A stretch of DNA of 64,000 bases from Streptomyces sp. cf386 (GTDB lineage: Bacteria > Actinomycetota > Actinomycetes > Streptomycetales > Streptomycetaceae), in contig NZ_FNHV01000031.1 in the NCBI RefSeq assembly GCF_900103585.1, positions 23,124 through 87,123 on the forward strand, in the 5' to 3' direction. The notes under the pieces were generated by a model. That model was not told the DNA's origin and ran no database searches. It worked only from the letters and a program-made list of their open reading frames with translations. A program made the translations under genes and the position numbers. Below are positions 26,850 to 35,205 of the stretch, piece by piece (the stretch's first letter is position 1; each line of letters opens with the position of its first letter).

Positions 26850-27464
26850 GTGTCAGAGACCGCGCACGCGCCTTACGCGACGGACGGCACGGACTTCAAG
26901 GGCGCACTGAGCTATTACTACCGCTCCGCGCTGACTCGATTCGCGAAACTCGGCCTGCCCAGCGCGGCTCTGTTTGTTCAGATGTTCGCGTGGCCGATGG
27001 ACTACCGCGGATACTTCCTGCCGTTGGCCATCGTGGGAATGATCGGCTTCCTGGTCGCGTTCTTTCTCGTTTACGGCCGCCTGTTCCTGACCTGGAGATG
27101 TGCGCGGGCCTTCCGTACCTACCCTCTGGAATTCCGTGCGCCCGTCGAGAAGGTCAAGCTGGAGCGGCCGCTACGGCTCCACCTGCGCTTGGGCGCGCGG
27201 GCCGGCAAGGTCGGCCAGTCGGTGACACTGCTGGCCAAGGACCCCTTGGGACGCTCCCGCTGGCCGGAGGGCATCGCCAACGGCGTGTGGTTCGCCGGAG
27301 ACGAACCGTTCGGGGGCGCGGCCATCGTGCCGGGCAGTGGTGAGCTGCTCTTCATGCAGCCCACCGAGTGGGCGATGTCGGCGAAGGAGCGGGAGAGCGC
27401 CGGGGAGGTTCGCATCGGGCAGGCCAAGCGGGCCGGGATCAAGAGGGCTGTGCGTTACCGGTAG
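26850..27464 (+). CDS. membrane protein of the W-x-AGD family, copy 1
   Basis: A protein of 204 residues with two membrane helices (about 42-60 and 66-88), then a soluble part with FRTYPLEFRAPVEK, NGVWFAGDEPFGGAA and LLFMQP. GTG start with GGAGG at 26837-26842 (an upstream ATG at 26817 overlaps the previous stop). The next gene is a tandem paralogue. The motif W-x-AGD-x4-G-x4-PG is shared with 28162-28752 and the pseudogene at 44234-44843. Possible immunity or accessory factor for cassette B. Confidence 0.78.
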   Translation: MSETAHAPYATDGTDFKGALSYYYRSALTRFAKLGLPSAALFVQMFAWPMDYRGYFLPLAIVGMIGFLVAFFLVYGRLFLTWRCARAFRTYPLEFRAPVEKVKLERPLRLHLRLGARAGKVGQSVTLLAKDPLGRSRWPEGIANGVWFAGDEPFGGAAIVPGSGELLFMQPTEWAMSAKERESAGEVRIGQAKRAGIKRAVRYR

Positions 27465-27522
27465 TCGGCCTTGGGCGACGAGGGGCGGGCCCGGGGGCGA
27501 GCCGATAGGGGAAAGGGATGTT

Positions 27523-28125
27523 GTGCACGAGACCAGTCATGTGCCTGACGCAATGGGCGGTTCGGATTTCAAGAGTGCGCTGAAGGACCACTACGGCGTC
27601 ACGCTGAAGCGCTTCCTGAAGGTTTTCCCGATCTTCGCGGTCATGATTCTCCTGCTGTTCGTCACGAAGAGCGATTACTTGCTGCCTCTCGCGATTATCG
27701 GGATGTTTGGATCTCTGATCTCCGCGGTTGGCTTCTACGCGAGACTCTCGTTGATCTGGAGGTGTTCGCGGGTCTTCCGCACCTACCCCATGGAATTCCG
27801 TGGGCCGATCGAGAAGATGCATACGGAGAAGCGCGCGAGGTCGAGGCTTCGCCTGCGCTTCGCCCAGCAAGCTGATCAATCGACGACGATGCTTGCGAAA
27901 TCCGTCCTCGGGGGCAACGGCTGGCCGGCAGGCATCGAGAACGGTGTGTGGTTCGCCGGTGACGATCCCTTCGGCGGCGCCGCCGTCGTGCCGGGCACCG
28001 GCGAGCTGCTCTTCATGCAGCCCAATGAATGGGTGCTCTCGGCGAAGGAGCGGGAGAGCGCCGGGGAAGCTCGCATCGAGCGGGCCCGGCGTGCCGGTAT
28101 CAAGAAGGCTGTCTCCTACCGGTAG
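27523..28125 (+). CDS. membrane protein of the W-x-AGD family, copy 2
   Basis: A protein of 200 residues, tandem duplicate of the preceding gene: same helices, FRTYPMEFRGPIEK, GVWFAGDDPFGGAAVVPGTG, LLFMQPNEW and the basic end IKKAVSYR. GTG start with GAAAGGG upstream. The two diverge most in the N-terminal 30 residues and transmembrane region. Confidence 0.78.
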   Translation: MHETSHVPDAMGGSDFKSALKDHYGVTLKRFLKVFPIFAVMILLLFVTKSDYLLPLAIIGMFGSLISAVGFYARLSLIWRCSRVFRTYPMEFRGPIEKMHTEKRARSRLRLRFAQQADQSTTMLAKSVLGGNGWPAGIENGVWFAGDDPFGGAAVVPGTGELLFMQPNEWVLSAKERESAGEARIERARRAGIKKAVSYR

Positions 28126-28161
28126 TTCGATGAGCGTTGCGACGGGGTTCAGCGTGGGGGC

Positions 28162-28752
28162 TCATCGGCGGGGCTCAACCTCCATGAGGTCGGTGCCGCC
28201 CGGGAGGGCGAGGACACCGTGGCCCTCGAGGTCCCCCGCGTGCCAGGCGCCGTACTCCATGGCTTCCGGCCAGCGACGGCGGTGGACCGCACCGCGGGCC
28301 GACATGAAGCCGTCCGCCTTCGCCGTCTCTGCCGTGGCATTGAGCAGGAGCAGGATGGGCACGCCGATCGCGTCCTTGAGGACGGGCTGCCGCTGAGCTC
28401 CCTGGATCGGTCGCCACGGGTGTGCTTCGAGGACGCGTCGGATTCGCCGAAGAGAGCGCAGGGCGCTGACGTAGAGGCAGAGGAAAACTACGTAGACGAA
28501 GAGCAGCAGAGTCAGGATCAGGCCGAGGACGCCGCCGTCCTTGTTCTCGCTGCCGGGCATTGTGATGACGCCGAATCCCTGTAGCACGCTGAGGGTGATG
28601 AACGCCGCCGCGAAGAGGAAGGTCGCGAGTGACAGACGTGTGATCAGCGCGCGTCTTGCCTTGGCCCAGGCGGTCCGAGTCTCGGGGTGGTCGAATGCGG
28701 CCTTGCCCATGGGGAGTTGAGTATCTCGTCCCTGAACGGATCGATCTCGCAT
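28162..28752 (-). CDS. membrane protein of the W-x-AGD family, divergent copy
   Basis: A protein of 196 residues. Two hydrophobic helices (about 40-60 and 72-98), then VLEAHPWRPIQG and a C-terminal YGAWHAGDLEGHGVLALPGG block. The ATG at 28752 is chosen for GGAAGGA just upstream; the frame is open to 28890. It faces the tandem pair. Closest in layout to the broken gene at 44234-44843 (HPWRPIQ against YPWQSVP). Confidence 0.72.
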   Translation of the reverse strand: MRDRSVQGRDTQLPMGKAAFDHPETRTAWAKARRALITRLSLATFLFAAAFITLSVLQGFGVITMPGSENKDGGVLGLILTLLLFVYVVFLCLYVSALRSLRRIRRVLEAHPWRPIQGAQRQPVLKDAIGVPILLLLNATAETAKADGFMSARGAVHRRRWPEAMEYGAWHAGDLEGHGVLALPGGTDLMEVEPRR

Positions 28753-28822
28753 GCCGTCCTTCCGTAGCTCCGGCCCGTCAACGCATGCCTCCGGACGGAC
28801 CATGAAGATACGGGACTGTGCT

Positions 28823-29448
28823 TCACCGGGCGGGGGTGGAGCCGCCGTTGAGGTTGGCGAGGGCTTCCACCAGCGTTCCCCAGCCGGCAACAGGGAAGAT
28901 GCCCCTCACCCATGAGCCGTCATCGAAACCGATCTCATGGGTGCCGTGTCGCGCGCCATTCCGCTTTCGGATCCACGCCACACGCCTTGAAGGAACGCCC
29001 CATCCGTATTGGACGCCCGGCCCCACCCCGCGCCCGTCCGGGGACTTCTGTACGTGGACCAGGTGCAGGCCGCTGTCCCCCAGCAAAAGGACCGCCACGA
29101 CATCACATCCTTCACGGGGTTGCAGAGCAACCGCCAGCTCTCCTGCAGCGCTGCCCCAATCCCCGTGCAGCGCCTGCTCTTTGTTCTCGCCCCGGCTGTC
29201 GAACGCGTCCAACGCCGCGTTCACCGGATTCAGACGGTCCAGGAACCGCTCGGCCTCAGGCGGTTGGGAGGTGTCGGCACACCCTTGCCTATGGCCACGA
29301 CATGGGAGTCGCCGAGTCGCTCTCCTTCGGGAAGGACTGTCCCTGCCCGCATTCGGGCCTCCCGAGCGATGGCGTGCTGGTCTGGAGTTGCGGGTCCTGA
29401 GATCCAGTCCTTGAAATCCGACCAGGACAGCAGCTCCGAGAATTTCAC
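28823..29448 (-). pseudogene. frameshifted relative of the cassette E/F third genes
   Basis: The first part, from GTG 29448, reads VKFSELLSW then AGTVLPEGERLGDSHVVAIGKG, matching the start of the 31384 and 20415 proteins, and runs out of frame to a stop at 29230. The next frame is open through PEAERFLDRLNPVNAALDAF and continues with HGDWGSAAGELAVALQP, SRRVAWIRKRNG and HEIGFDDGSWVRG, matching their C-terminal half. A single indel near 29255-29285 would join them. The basic PKPRR block and hydrophobic stretch are reduced or missing, so it is diverged as well as broken. Confidence 0.65.
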
Positions 29449-30074
29449 CTGATTACGTCTCTCGCTGTTTTCCCGGCAGTCGACTGAACGGATAGTAGTC
29501 GACAGGCGGCGCGTGCCCGGAGGAGGTATTGGGCGTGGGCCGACAATGTCGGGTGGTTGAACGCCATCCTGCGGCGGTGTAGCCGTCGTGTCGAGGCAGC
29601 GGCACCCTACTGGTGGTGTGGCCGAAGGACTGGGCCGAGTCTGCTCGGAACGGGAGCAGGCCGGCCCCGGCCGCATTGCAAAGCTGGGCTTTGCGCACGC
29701 AGCGCTCGCGGTGGGCCCGACGAGCGAGCTCGCCGGCGTTCCAGGTGGGCAGTCGTCGACTGCGTCTTGGGCGGGTGCGCCACTCCGTCGTGATCCGGCG
29801 CGGTCGGGGAGGTTCTGTAACGGTCGACGGCTGAAGTGCCGGCGCTCAACCAACTGTGTGCTCACGGCAGTTCAATGAAGGCGCCCTGCAGACTGGCCTT
29901 GCTTGGCTTGGGTCGCGGCGGCGCGCGATGGGGGGCGTTCGGGTCGGTGAAGCGTGCGGAAGGTGCGGTCTTGAGGCGTGCGGCTCGTGAATGCGCCATG
30001 GCCATGCCGAAAAACGGGTGAATCCCTGCGACTAGGCTTTGCACAGTGCAAGATCGAATTCGCGGGGAAGCTGT
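29449..30074. other. long intergenic region, no gene recognised
   Basis: About 625 bases. Several open frames exist on both strands, but their translations are Arg/Ala-rich shadows without RBS or family. The right end supplies the RBS GGGGAAG of the next gene. Possibly remnant DNA from a lost cassette. Confidence 0.4.
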
Positions 30075-30395
30075 ATGAGCCAGGGTGCAGGGTACGACGT
30101 CGAGAGTGCGGCGCTACGGCGTTTCGCCAAGTCATTGGACAGCGCGGCCGACCGCGTGGCAGTGGTCCGGCGCCGCACGTCCGGGTTGGACCTGAGTAGT
30201 GGTGTCTTCGGGAAGCTGGCGGAGTCCGACAGCCTCAAGGCGGACTACGACACGCAGTCGACGCAGGCCGGCGAGGACCTGCGTGACGTGACGGAGACGC
30301 TTCAGCTGATCGCCGGCGGCCTGAGACTGAGCGCTGACGCCTACGATGCCAACGAGGAGGACCAGGTGCGTGCGTTCGGCGGTGACACCGCGTGA
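30075..30395 (+). CDS. cassette F small partner (EspC/type VII target-like)
   Basis: A protein of 106 residues, all-helical, with VESAALRRFAKSLD, FGKLAESDSLKADYDTQST and SADAYDANEED. Paralogue of 22084-22449 in cassette E. ATG start with GGGGAAG four bases upstream. Overlaps the next GTG by four bases. Likely co-folds with the large WXG product. Confidence 0.82.
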   Translation: MSQGAGYDVESAALRRFAKSLDSAADRVAVVRRRTSGLDLSSGVFGKLAESDSLKADYDTQSTQAGEDLRDVTETLQLIAGGLRLSADAYDANEEDQVRAFGGDTA

Positions 30396-31387
30396 GTGAC
30401 GCACTGGACAGGGTCGGCTTCTCCGTCGACTGGAGCAACCCCCTGGCAGGGGCCCTCGACGGGACGATCCGGGCGGCCATCAAGGAGCTCGGGCTCGACG
30501 ACTACCTGGAGAAGGTCAGCGGGGACAACGAACGGCTGCGCGCGGTCGCGCAGGAGTGGCGCGCTGCGGCCCGGGACATGCAGGGCGTGGTCGAGGATCT
30601 GCGAGCGGAACGCCGCACACTCGAGGCGTCCTGGACAGGTGAAGCGGCCAAGGCGTTCGGTGGCCAGATGGCCGAGTTCGAGCAGGGCCTCCTCGGCGAG
30701 GCCGAGGACATGATCACGATCGCCGAACTCTTGGAGATGGCGGCCGAGGCGTGTGCTGTCGCCGAGGATGCGATGGTCGAGTTGATCGTTGAGATCGTCG
30801 AGGCACTGCTGGTCGCCGCGGCCACGGCCGCCATCGTGGCGCTGCTCACCGCGGGGATCGGCGCGGCGATCGGGCCACTCATCGCCGCAGCGGGCACGGC
30901 GCACCGGATGCTGAAGGCCGTACGTATCACGGCGAAACTGGCCGACAGGCTAAAGGACTTGGCCGACCGGCTGCGGGCGCTGCAGAAGTTGCGGCGGCTC
31001 CGCACCAAGGCCAGGGCGGCGTGGCGACACAAGCCGACCCGCAAGAAGATCAAAACGGCGGTCAAGTACCCGGTCAAGAAGGTCCTCGGCGCTCAGATGG
31101 TGGGAGCCGCGATCGATGCGGCCCCCACTGCGGGCAGCGTGCTGGAGCACGAAACCGGGTGGGACGTCGACGGGACGGTCGCGGGATGGGCGGACGGCGC
31201 CGAACGGTCGCTTCACCAGACCACCGGTCTGGACGAGGTGCGGATCGGTGACCGTACCTGGGATGTGGCGCACCAGGACAGTGCCACGCCGAAGCCCACT
31301 GAGGAGCAGGCCGAGTACCAGAACCGGCCGGAACCGCAGAGCTTCAAGGAACGGTCGGCCCTATCGGTAAGGGAAGTTTTCGGATGA
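30392..31387 (+). CDS. cassette F large WXG protein ending VREVFG
   Basis: A protein of 331 residues, paralogue of 21047-22087: VDWSNPLAG, SWTGEAAKAF in the W-x-G position, MVELIVEIVEALL, then a long Ala-rich hydrophobic region (about 130-170), a basic region (RHKPTRKKIK) and the end SVREVFG. GTG start in ATGA-type overlap with the small gene; the stop overlaps the next ATG. Putative T7SS substrate, with no recognised toxin domain. Confidence 0.82.
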   Translation: MSDALDRVGFSVDWSNPLAGALDGTIRAAIKELGLDDYLEKVSGDNERLRAVAQEWRAAARDMQGVVEDLRAERRTLEASWTGEAAKAFGGQMAEFEQGLLGEAEDMITIAELLEMAAEACAVAEDAMVELIVEIVEALLVAAATAAIVALLTAGIGAAIGPLIAAAGTAHRMLKAVRITAKLADRLKDLADRLRALQKLRRLRTKARAAWRHKPTRKKIKTAVKYPVKKVLGAQMVGAAIDAAPTAGSVLEHETGWDVDGTVAGWADGAERSLHQTTGLDEVRIGDRTWDVAHQDSATPKPTEEQAEYQNRPEPQSFKERSALSVREVFG

Positions 31388-32028
31388 GCCTGCCTGTGGA
31401 TTTCCGCCGTGTGCCCTACAAGGACGTCAGGACGCGGGCCGCGGAGGCGTTGCCGGGTGGTGAGCGGCTGCTCGGCAGCGAAGTGGCCGTGCCGGGCCAC
31501 CGGCTGCCGAAGCCACGGCGGAGCCGACGGCCCCGGGTGCTGCGCGGTCTTCGGATGCCGGGGGACAGGCTGGCGGGCGTCTCCCGGGTCTTCTGGCGGC
31601 TGGTGACCCTGCCCGAGATCGGCGGCTTCGACTGGCTCTTCGAATGGCGGCGCAGGCACGGCAAGCCGTTGGAGGGCGGCTGGCACAGCCTCGGCGGGAA
31701 TCTGGCCGCCGCGCTCTGGCCGGTGTCGAAAACGACGGGTGTAGTGCCGGTCCTTCAGCTGACGGACCGTCGGTTGGGGATCGCATACGTGCAGCGAGCG
31801 CGTCGCAGGAGTGCTGGGCAACTGGGCGTCGTCGAGCAAGGTTGGAGCACGGAGGCGCATCACGTGGCCTGGATCCGGCACCGTACGGACGTGGACGCGG
31901 ACACCTACGAGATCGGTTTCACTGACGACTCTTGGGTGAGGGTGTGCCTGCCCAGCCAGGGGGCGGTGAACTTCTTCATGGCGTTCCCGGAACACCTGCG
32001 GCAGGACGCCATGGCCATGGGGCGATAG
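31384..32028 (+). CDS. cassette F third gene, paralogue of 20415-21050
   Basis: A protein of 214 residues: ALPGGERLLGSEVAVPG, PKPRRSRRPRVLRGLRMPGDR, HGKPLEGGWHSLGG, VVPVLQLTDRRL and YEIGFTDDSWVRVCL. Strong similarity to the cassette E copy along its whole length, including the basic block. No obvious signal peptide. A terminator follows, ending the cassette F unit. Confidence 0.8.
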   Translation: MSLPVDFRRVPYKDVRTRAAEALPGGERLLGSEVAVPGHRLPKPRRSRRPRVLRGLRMPGDRLAGVSRVFWRLVTLPEIGGFDWLFEWRRRHGKPLEGGWHSLGGNLAAALWPVSKTTGVVPVLQLTDRRLGIAYVQRARRRSAGQLGVVEQGWSTEAHHVAWIRHRTDVDADTYEIGFTDDSWVRVCLPSQGAVNFFMAFPEHLRQDAMAMGR

Positions 32029-32160
32029 GGCAGCACCAAGGCCAGCAGAACGTACGGATTCCCTGTACGAGCCAAATCTCGCCGGTGGGCACGACTGCTC
32101 GGAGCTGACGCTGGTCCATTGCAGGGCTGTCGCCACAGCTACCTGAACCGGGAAAATCGA

Positions 32161-32209
32161 AAGCTCCTGTCGGCTGGAGGACCGAGGTCCCAACAGCCGA
32201 CAGGAGCTT
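32161..32209 (+). terminator. terminator between cassette F and third mycosin
   Basis: A perfect 16-bp stem (32161-32176 with 32194-32209) between converging genes, so it can act in both directions. Confidence 0.85.
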
Positions 32210-32267
32210 CTCAGGGGCTTCGACAGGGGCTTCTACGGGTGATTCAACTGGGCGGAAGCCGAGGGAA

Positions 32268-33497
32268 TCAGCCCGGGTAGCGCCCCTGAGGCGGCATCAT
32301 GCCGGCCGGTCCCGTCGGTCCCATCGGCCCAGGCGTCGGCGCCCGGCGCCGCCCCGACCGCACCAGAAGCACACCGCCGATCAGCAACACCAGCCCCGCG
32401 CCCGCAGCGACCGCGCCCGTCATGAAGACCGACTGCTCCAGCTCGGGGTGCGTGTCCTTCGGTGTGCCGTCCGGCGTCGCGAAGTGCTCCTTGCCCTCGT
32501 ACGCCGCCGGCGCCGTCTCGTCCTTGGGAGGCGATGCGGATGCCTTGACGGCCGCGGCCGCGTTGATCGGTCCGTAGCCGAGCAGGGCGCTGCCGCCGCC
32601 GGCGGGGCGGTTGGTGGTGGCGATCAGGACGTCGTTCACCTGGGTGGGCGTCAGCTTCGGGTTCTTCGCCTTCATGAGCGCCACGACGCCCGCGGCCAGC
32701 GCACAGGCCGGTGAGGTGCCGTTGACCGGCTTGTAGCCGCCGGTGTTCGTCGCGCTGTTGATGGCGACGCCCGGCGCGGCCACGTCGTTGTAGGTGTGCA
32801 CCGTGGAGAACTCGGCGCGGGTGCCGTTCGGTTGGGTGGCGGCGACCGCGATCACGCCGGCGTAACCGGCCGGGTACGAGGTGCTGTTGAGCCCGTCGCC
32901 GGAGTTGCCGGCCGAGGCGAGCACCGGCACGCCCGCGAGCAGGGCGTAGTCCACGGCCGCGGACTCCTCGGCGGAGTACGTGTTGAACCAGTCGCTGCTG
33001 CCGAGCGACATGGAGATCACGTCGGCCCCGTGGTCGACCGCGTACTGGATCCCTGCTTCGAGGGGGCTCTTGCCCTGGTTCCGAAGTTCTTCCAGGTCCT
33101 TGATGTCGGGCGTCTCGTCATCGCTGTCGTCGATCACGCGCACAGAGAGGATCTTGGCCTTGGGAGCGACTTTGAGGACGTCCGAGGCCATGGCGGTGCC
33201 ATGCTCTCCCCACTTCGGGTCTCCCGGCTCCAGCCCGTCCTGGAGGAAGTCGGGGCCCGTGGTCACCTTGCCCTTGAGGGCGGGATGGTCCTCCATCACA
33301 CCCGAGTCGAGGACGGCGACCGTCATTCCCTCGCCCTGGCTCTGCTGTTGAGCGGCGGAGAGACCGAGCGCCTGTCCTTCCCAGCCGACCGGCGTGGCCG
33401 CCTGGGCGGGCGTGGTGGCCAGCGTGCCCAGCAGGCCGGTGAGGGCGACCGCGGTGCAGGTCGCGCGTATGGTCCGGAGCTTCACTGCGGGGCTCAC
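32268..33497 (-). CDS. third mycosin-like subtilase
   Basis: A protein of 409 residues, family S8. Signal peptide with AQA-A cleavage near residue 33. Triad intact: Asp64 (VAVLDSG), His99 (GEHGTA), Ser262 (GTSPACA), with Asn198 in SAGNSG. A membrane helix at about 360-382 (FMTGAVAAGAGLVLLIGG) and a short Pro-rich cytoplasmic tail. It overlaps the upstream Pro-rich membrane protein by four bases, so the protease is co-translated with that surface protein rather than with Esx genes. Confidence 0.88.
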   Translation of the reverse strand: MSPAVKLRTIRATCTAVALTGLLGTLATTPAQAATPVGWEGQALGLSAAQQQSQGEGMTVAVLDSGVMEDHPALKGKVTTGPDFLQDGLEPGDPKWGEHGTAMASDVLKVAPKAKILSVRVIDDSDDETPDIKDLEELRNQGKSPLEAGIQYAVDHGADVISMSLGSSDWFNTYSAEESAAVDYALLAGVPVLASAGNSGDGLNSTSYPAGYAGVIAVAATQPNGTRAEFSTVHTYNDVAAPGVAINSATNTGGYKPVNGTSPACALAAGVVALMKAKNPKLTPTQVNDVLIATTNRPAGGGSALLGYGPINAAAAVKASASPPKDETAPAAYEGKEHFATPDGTPKDTHPELEQSVFMTGAVAAGAGLVLLIGGVLLVRSGRRRAPTPGPMGPTGPAGMMPPQGRYPG

Positions 33498-34576
33498 CTC
33501 GCCAGGTTCATGATGTGGGTGCTGAACGTGTCGGCGAGGGAGTCGGCCTCGTCCATCCAGGGCTTTCGGTCCTCGACGGTCCCGACGCCCTCACCGAAGT
33601 CGCCGGGCAGGTCCGCCGGATTGCGCCCGTCGACCGCGCCGGTGGTGACGGCGACGGCGTACGTTCCGACGGGGGCGCCGCCCATGCCGTTGCGCCTGCT
33701 CTCCTGCCACTTGGCCGCGAGCGTCCCGGGAACCTTCAGCGGAACCACCGCGGCGTCGGGGACGTCCTCCTCCGACTGCTCCCCGAGGTACTCGCCCAGC
33801 TCCGACCCGGCTTCTCCGTCCTTGGGCATGACGACGATTGCGACCGTGGCGACCATCTCACCCGTGAGATCGATGTACGTGGCACGCAACACGGCCTCGC
33901 ACCCGAGCTCCAGCGCCTTCTCCTTGGTCGCTCCGCTGAGGCCCTTGGCGCACGAGGTGTCCTCGGAGATACCCATCCGGTTCCACTGGGCGATCTTCTT
34001 GTCCGACGCCTCGTAGGTGTAGTTGGGCGGGTTGCCGATGGTCTCCGGGAAGAGGTTGTCGGTGGTTTCGTTGCGCCACACCACCGGCGTGTAGGCCTGG
34101 TTGGGTATCACCTGCTGCGCGTTGCTGTACGCGTGCGCCACCAGCGCCCCGCCGCCGAGCATGCCGAGCACGCCGAAGACGGTGAGCACGATGCCGAAGG
34201 CCTTACGGCCGGTCCCTCCGCCGCCCGAGGGGGGTACGGGTGTTCTGGGCACAGGGCCGCCGGGGACGGGGTACCCGGGCGCGGGACCGGTGTGCGCGGG
34301 ACCACCGGGTACGGGACCACCGGGTACGGGACCGCCAGGCACAGGAGCGCCGGGAACATGCCCCCCGAGCACCGGGTTGCCGGGCGGGGCGTACCCACCG
34401 TACGGAGACGGCCCCGGCTGCCCCGGAGCGGCAGCCGGAGGAGGCCCGGGCGGCGCCGCCGGCATGGGCGGCTGCGCCGGGCTCTGGCCCGACCCCTGCC
34501 CTTGCGGTTGCCAACCACTCTGCGGGGGCGGCTGCCCATACGGATTACCGCCGCCGGGCGGCGTGGGGTAAGTCAT
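33494..34576 (-). CDS. membrane-anchored protein with Pro/Gly-rich cytoplasmic tail
   Basis: A protein of 360 residues. Residues 1-120 are Pro/Gly/Gln-rich and include four VPGGP-type pentapeptides (from a 15-bp DNA repeat near 34296-34345). One membrane helix (about 126-148, AFGIVLTVFGVLGMLGGGALV) precedes a 210-residue extracytoplasmic domain with a Cys pair (TSCAKG, LGCEA). N-in topology is expected. Directly upstream of, and overlapping, a mycosin gene. Family not named; the layout matches the two proteins at 35206 and 36918. Confidence 0.8.
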   Translation of the reverse strand: MTYPTPPGGGNPYGQPPPQSGWQPQGQGSGQSPAQPPMPAAPPGPPPAAAPGQPGPSPYGGYAPPGNPVLGGHVPGAPVPGGPVPGGPVPGGPAHTGPAPGYPVPGGPVPRTPVPPSGGGGTGRKAFGIVLTVFGVLGMLGGGALVAHAYSNAQQVIPNQAYTPVVWRNETTDNLFPETIGNPPNYTYEASDKKIAQWNRMGISEDTSCAKGLSGATKEKALELGCEAVLRATYIDLTGEMVATVAIVVMPKDGEAGSELGEYLGEQSEEDVPDAAVVPLKVPGTLAAKWQESRRNGMGGAPVGTYAVAVTTGAVDGRNPADLPGDFGEGVGTVEDRKPWMDEADSLADTFSTHIMNLAR

Positions 34577-34795
34577 GGTTCCCTCTCACACGTCCTTCTG
34601 CGAGGGAGCACGATGCGTGGTCCGGGCTCATACGAAAGGAACCCGCATCTCCACCGACCCGCACCCCAGGTCGCCGCGAGGCTCGATGCGATCGAGCCAC
34701 TCGCGCACCTTTCGGCGCCCCCGTGAGTCTCCCGACACCCTATGACCTTCGCAGACGCAAGGTGCTGCCGGTCCCGTGGAGCTCCTATAACGATC

Positions 34796-35101
34796 TTATT
34801 GACGGGCTTGTCTGCGGTAGAGGGCTATGGCTGTCTCCACCGGGTAGTTGGGGACGGCGACCGTCTCACCGGTGTCCTTGGCGACGATGACCTTGCTGCC
34901 GCCCGGTGCCGCGGGTCGGGGCCGGCCTGAGGCATCGGCGATGGGCGGGAGCGTCGCGTACACCAGATAGCCGATGTCGAATTCGTGGACGTGCAGGGGA
35001 GCGGGGGTGCCGTCCGGCAGCCTGGGTTGGGCGTAGCGGCTGCGGACGATGGCGAGGGCTTGTTCGGGGGTTGTGGGTGGGGTGGGGGTGTCGGGTGGCA
35101 T
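34796..35101 (-). CDS. YrhB/Imm35-like small protein (tentative)
   Basis: A protein of 101 residues: TPEQALAIVRSRY, a beta segment EFDIGYLVYAT, GGSKVIVAKDTGETVAVPNYP and VETAIALYRR. The pattern of a GG turn followed by a V-x-K-D-TGE strand resembles YrhB-type (Imm35) immunity proteins of polymorphic toxin systems; I have not verified this. ATG 35101 with AGGAG upstream is preferred over the 127-residue reading. Soluble. It sits alone between surface-protein genes, so its toxin partner is not obvious. Confidence 0.65.
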   Translation of the reverse strand: MPPDTPTPPTTPEQALAIVRSRYAQPRLPDGTPAPLHVHEFDIGYLVYATLPPIADASGRPRPAAPGGSKVIVAKDTGETVAVPNYPVETAIALYRRQARQ

Positions 35102-35144
35102 GAGGCCGGCGGTCTCCTGGCGCAGGGGCTCGGGGGCGTCATGC

Positions 35145-35185
35145 GGCCGGGTGCCCGATCCTCGTGGGGAGTCGGGCACCCGGCC
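35145..35185 (-). terminator. terminator after PQQ propeller gene
   Basis: A perfect 14-bp stem (35145-35158 with 35172-35185) right after the stop of the propeller gene on the minus strand. Confidence 0.75.
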
Positions 35186-35205
35186 ACTGTCTGTCTGTGT
35201 CGCCG

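Noticed and set aside
29557..30021. Small ORFs in the gap before cassette F
   Set aside because: Arg/Ala-rich translations with no RBS or family match and mutually overlapping frames.
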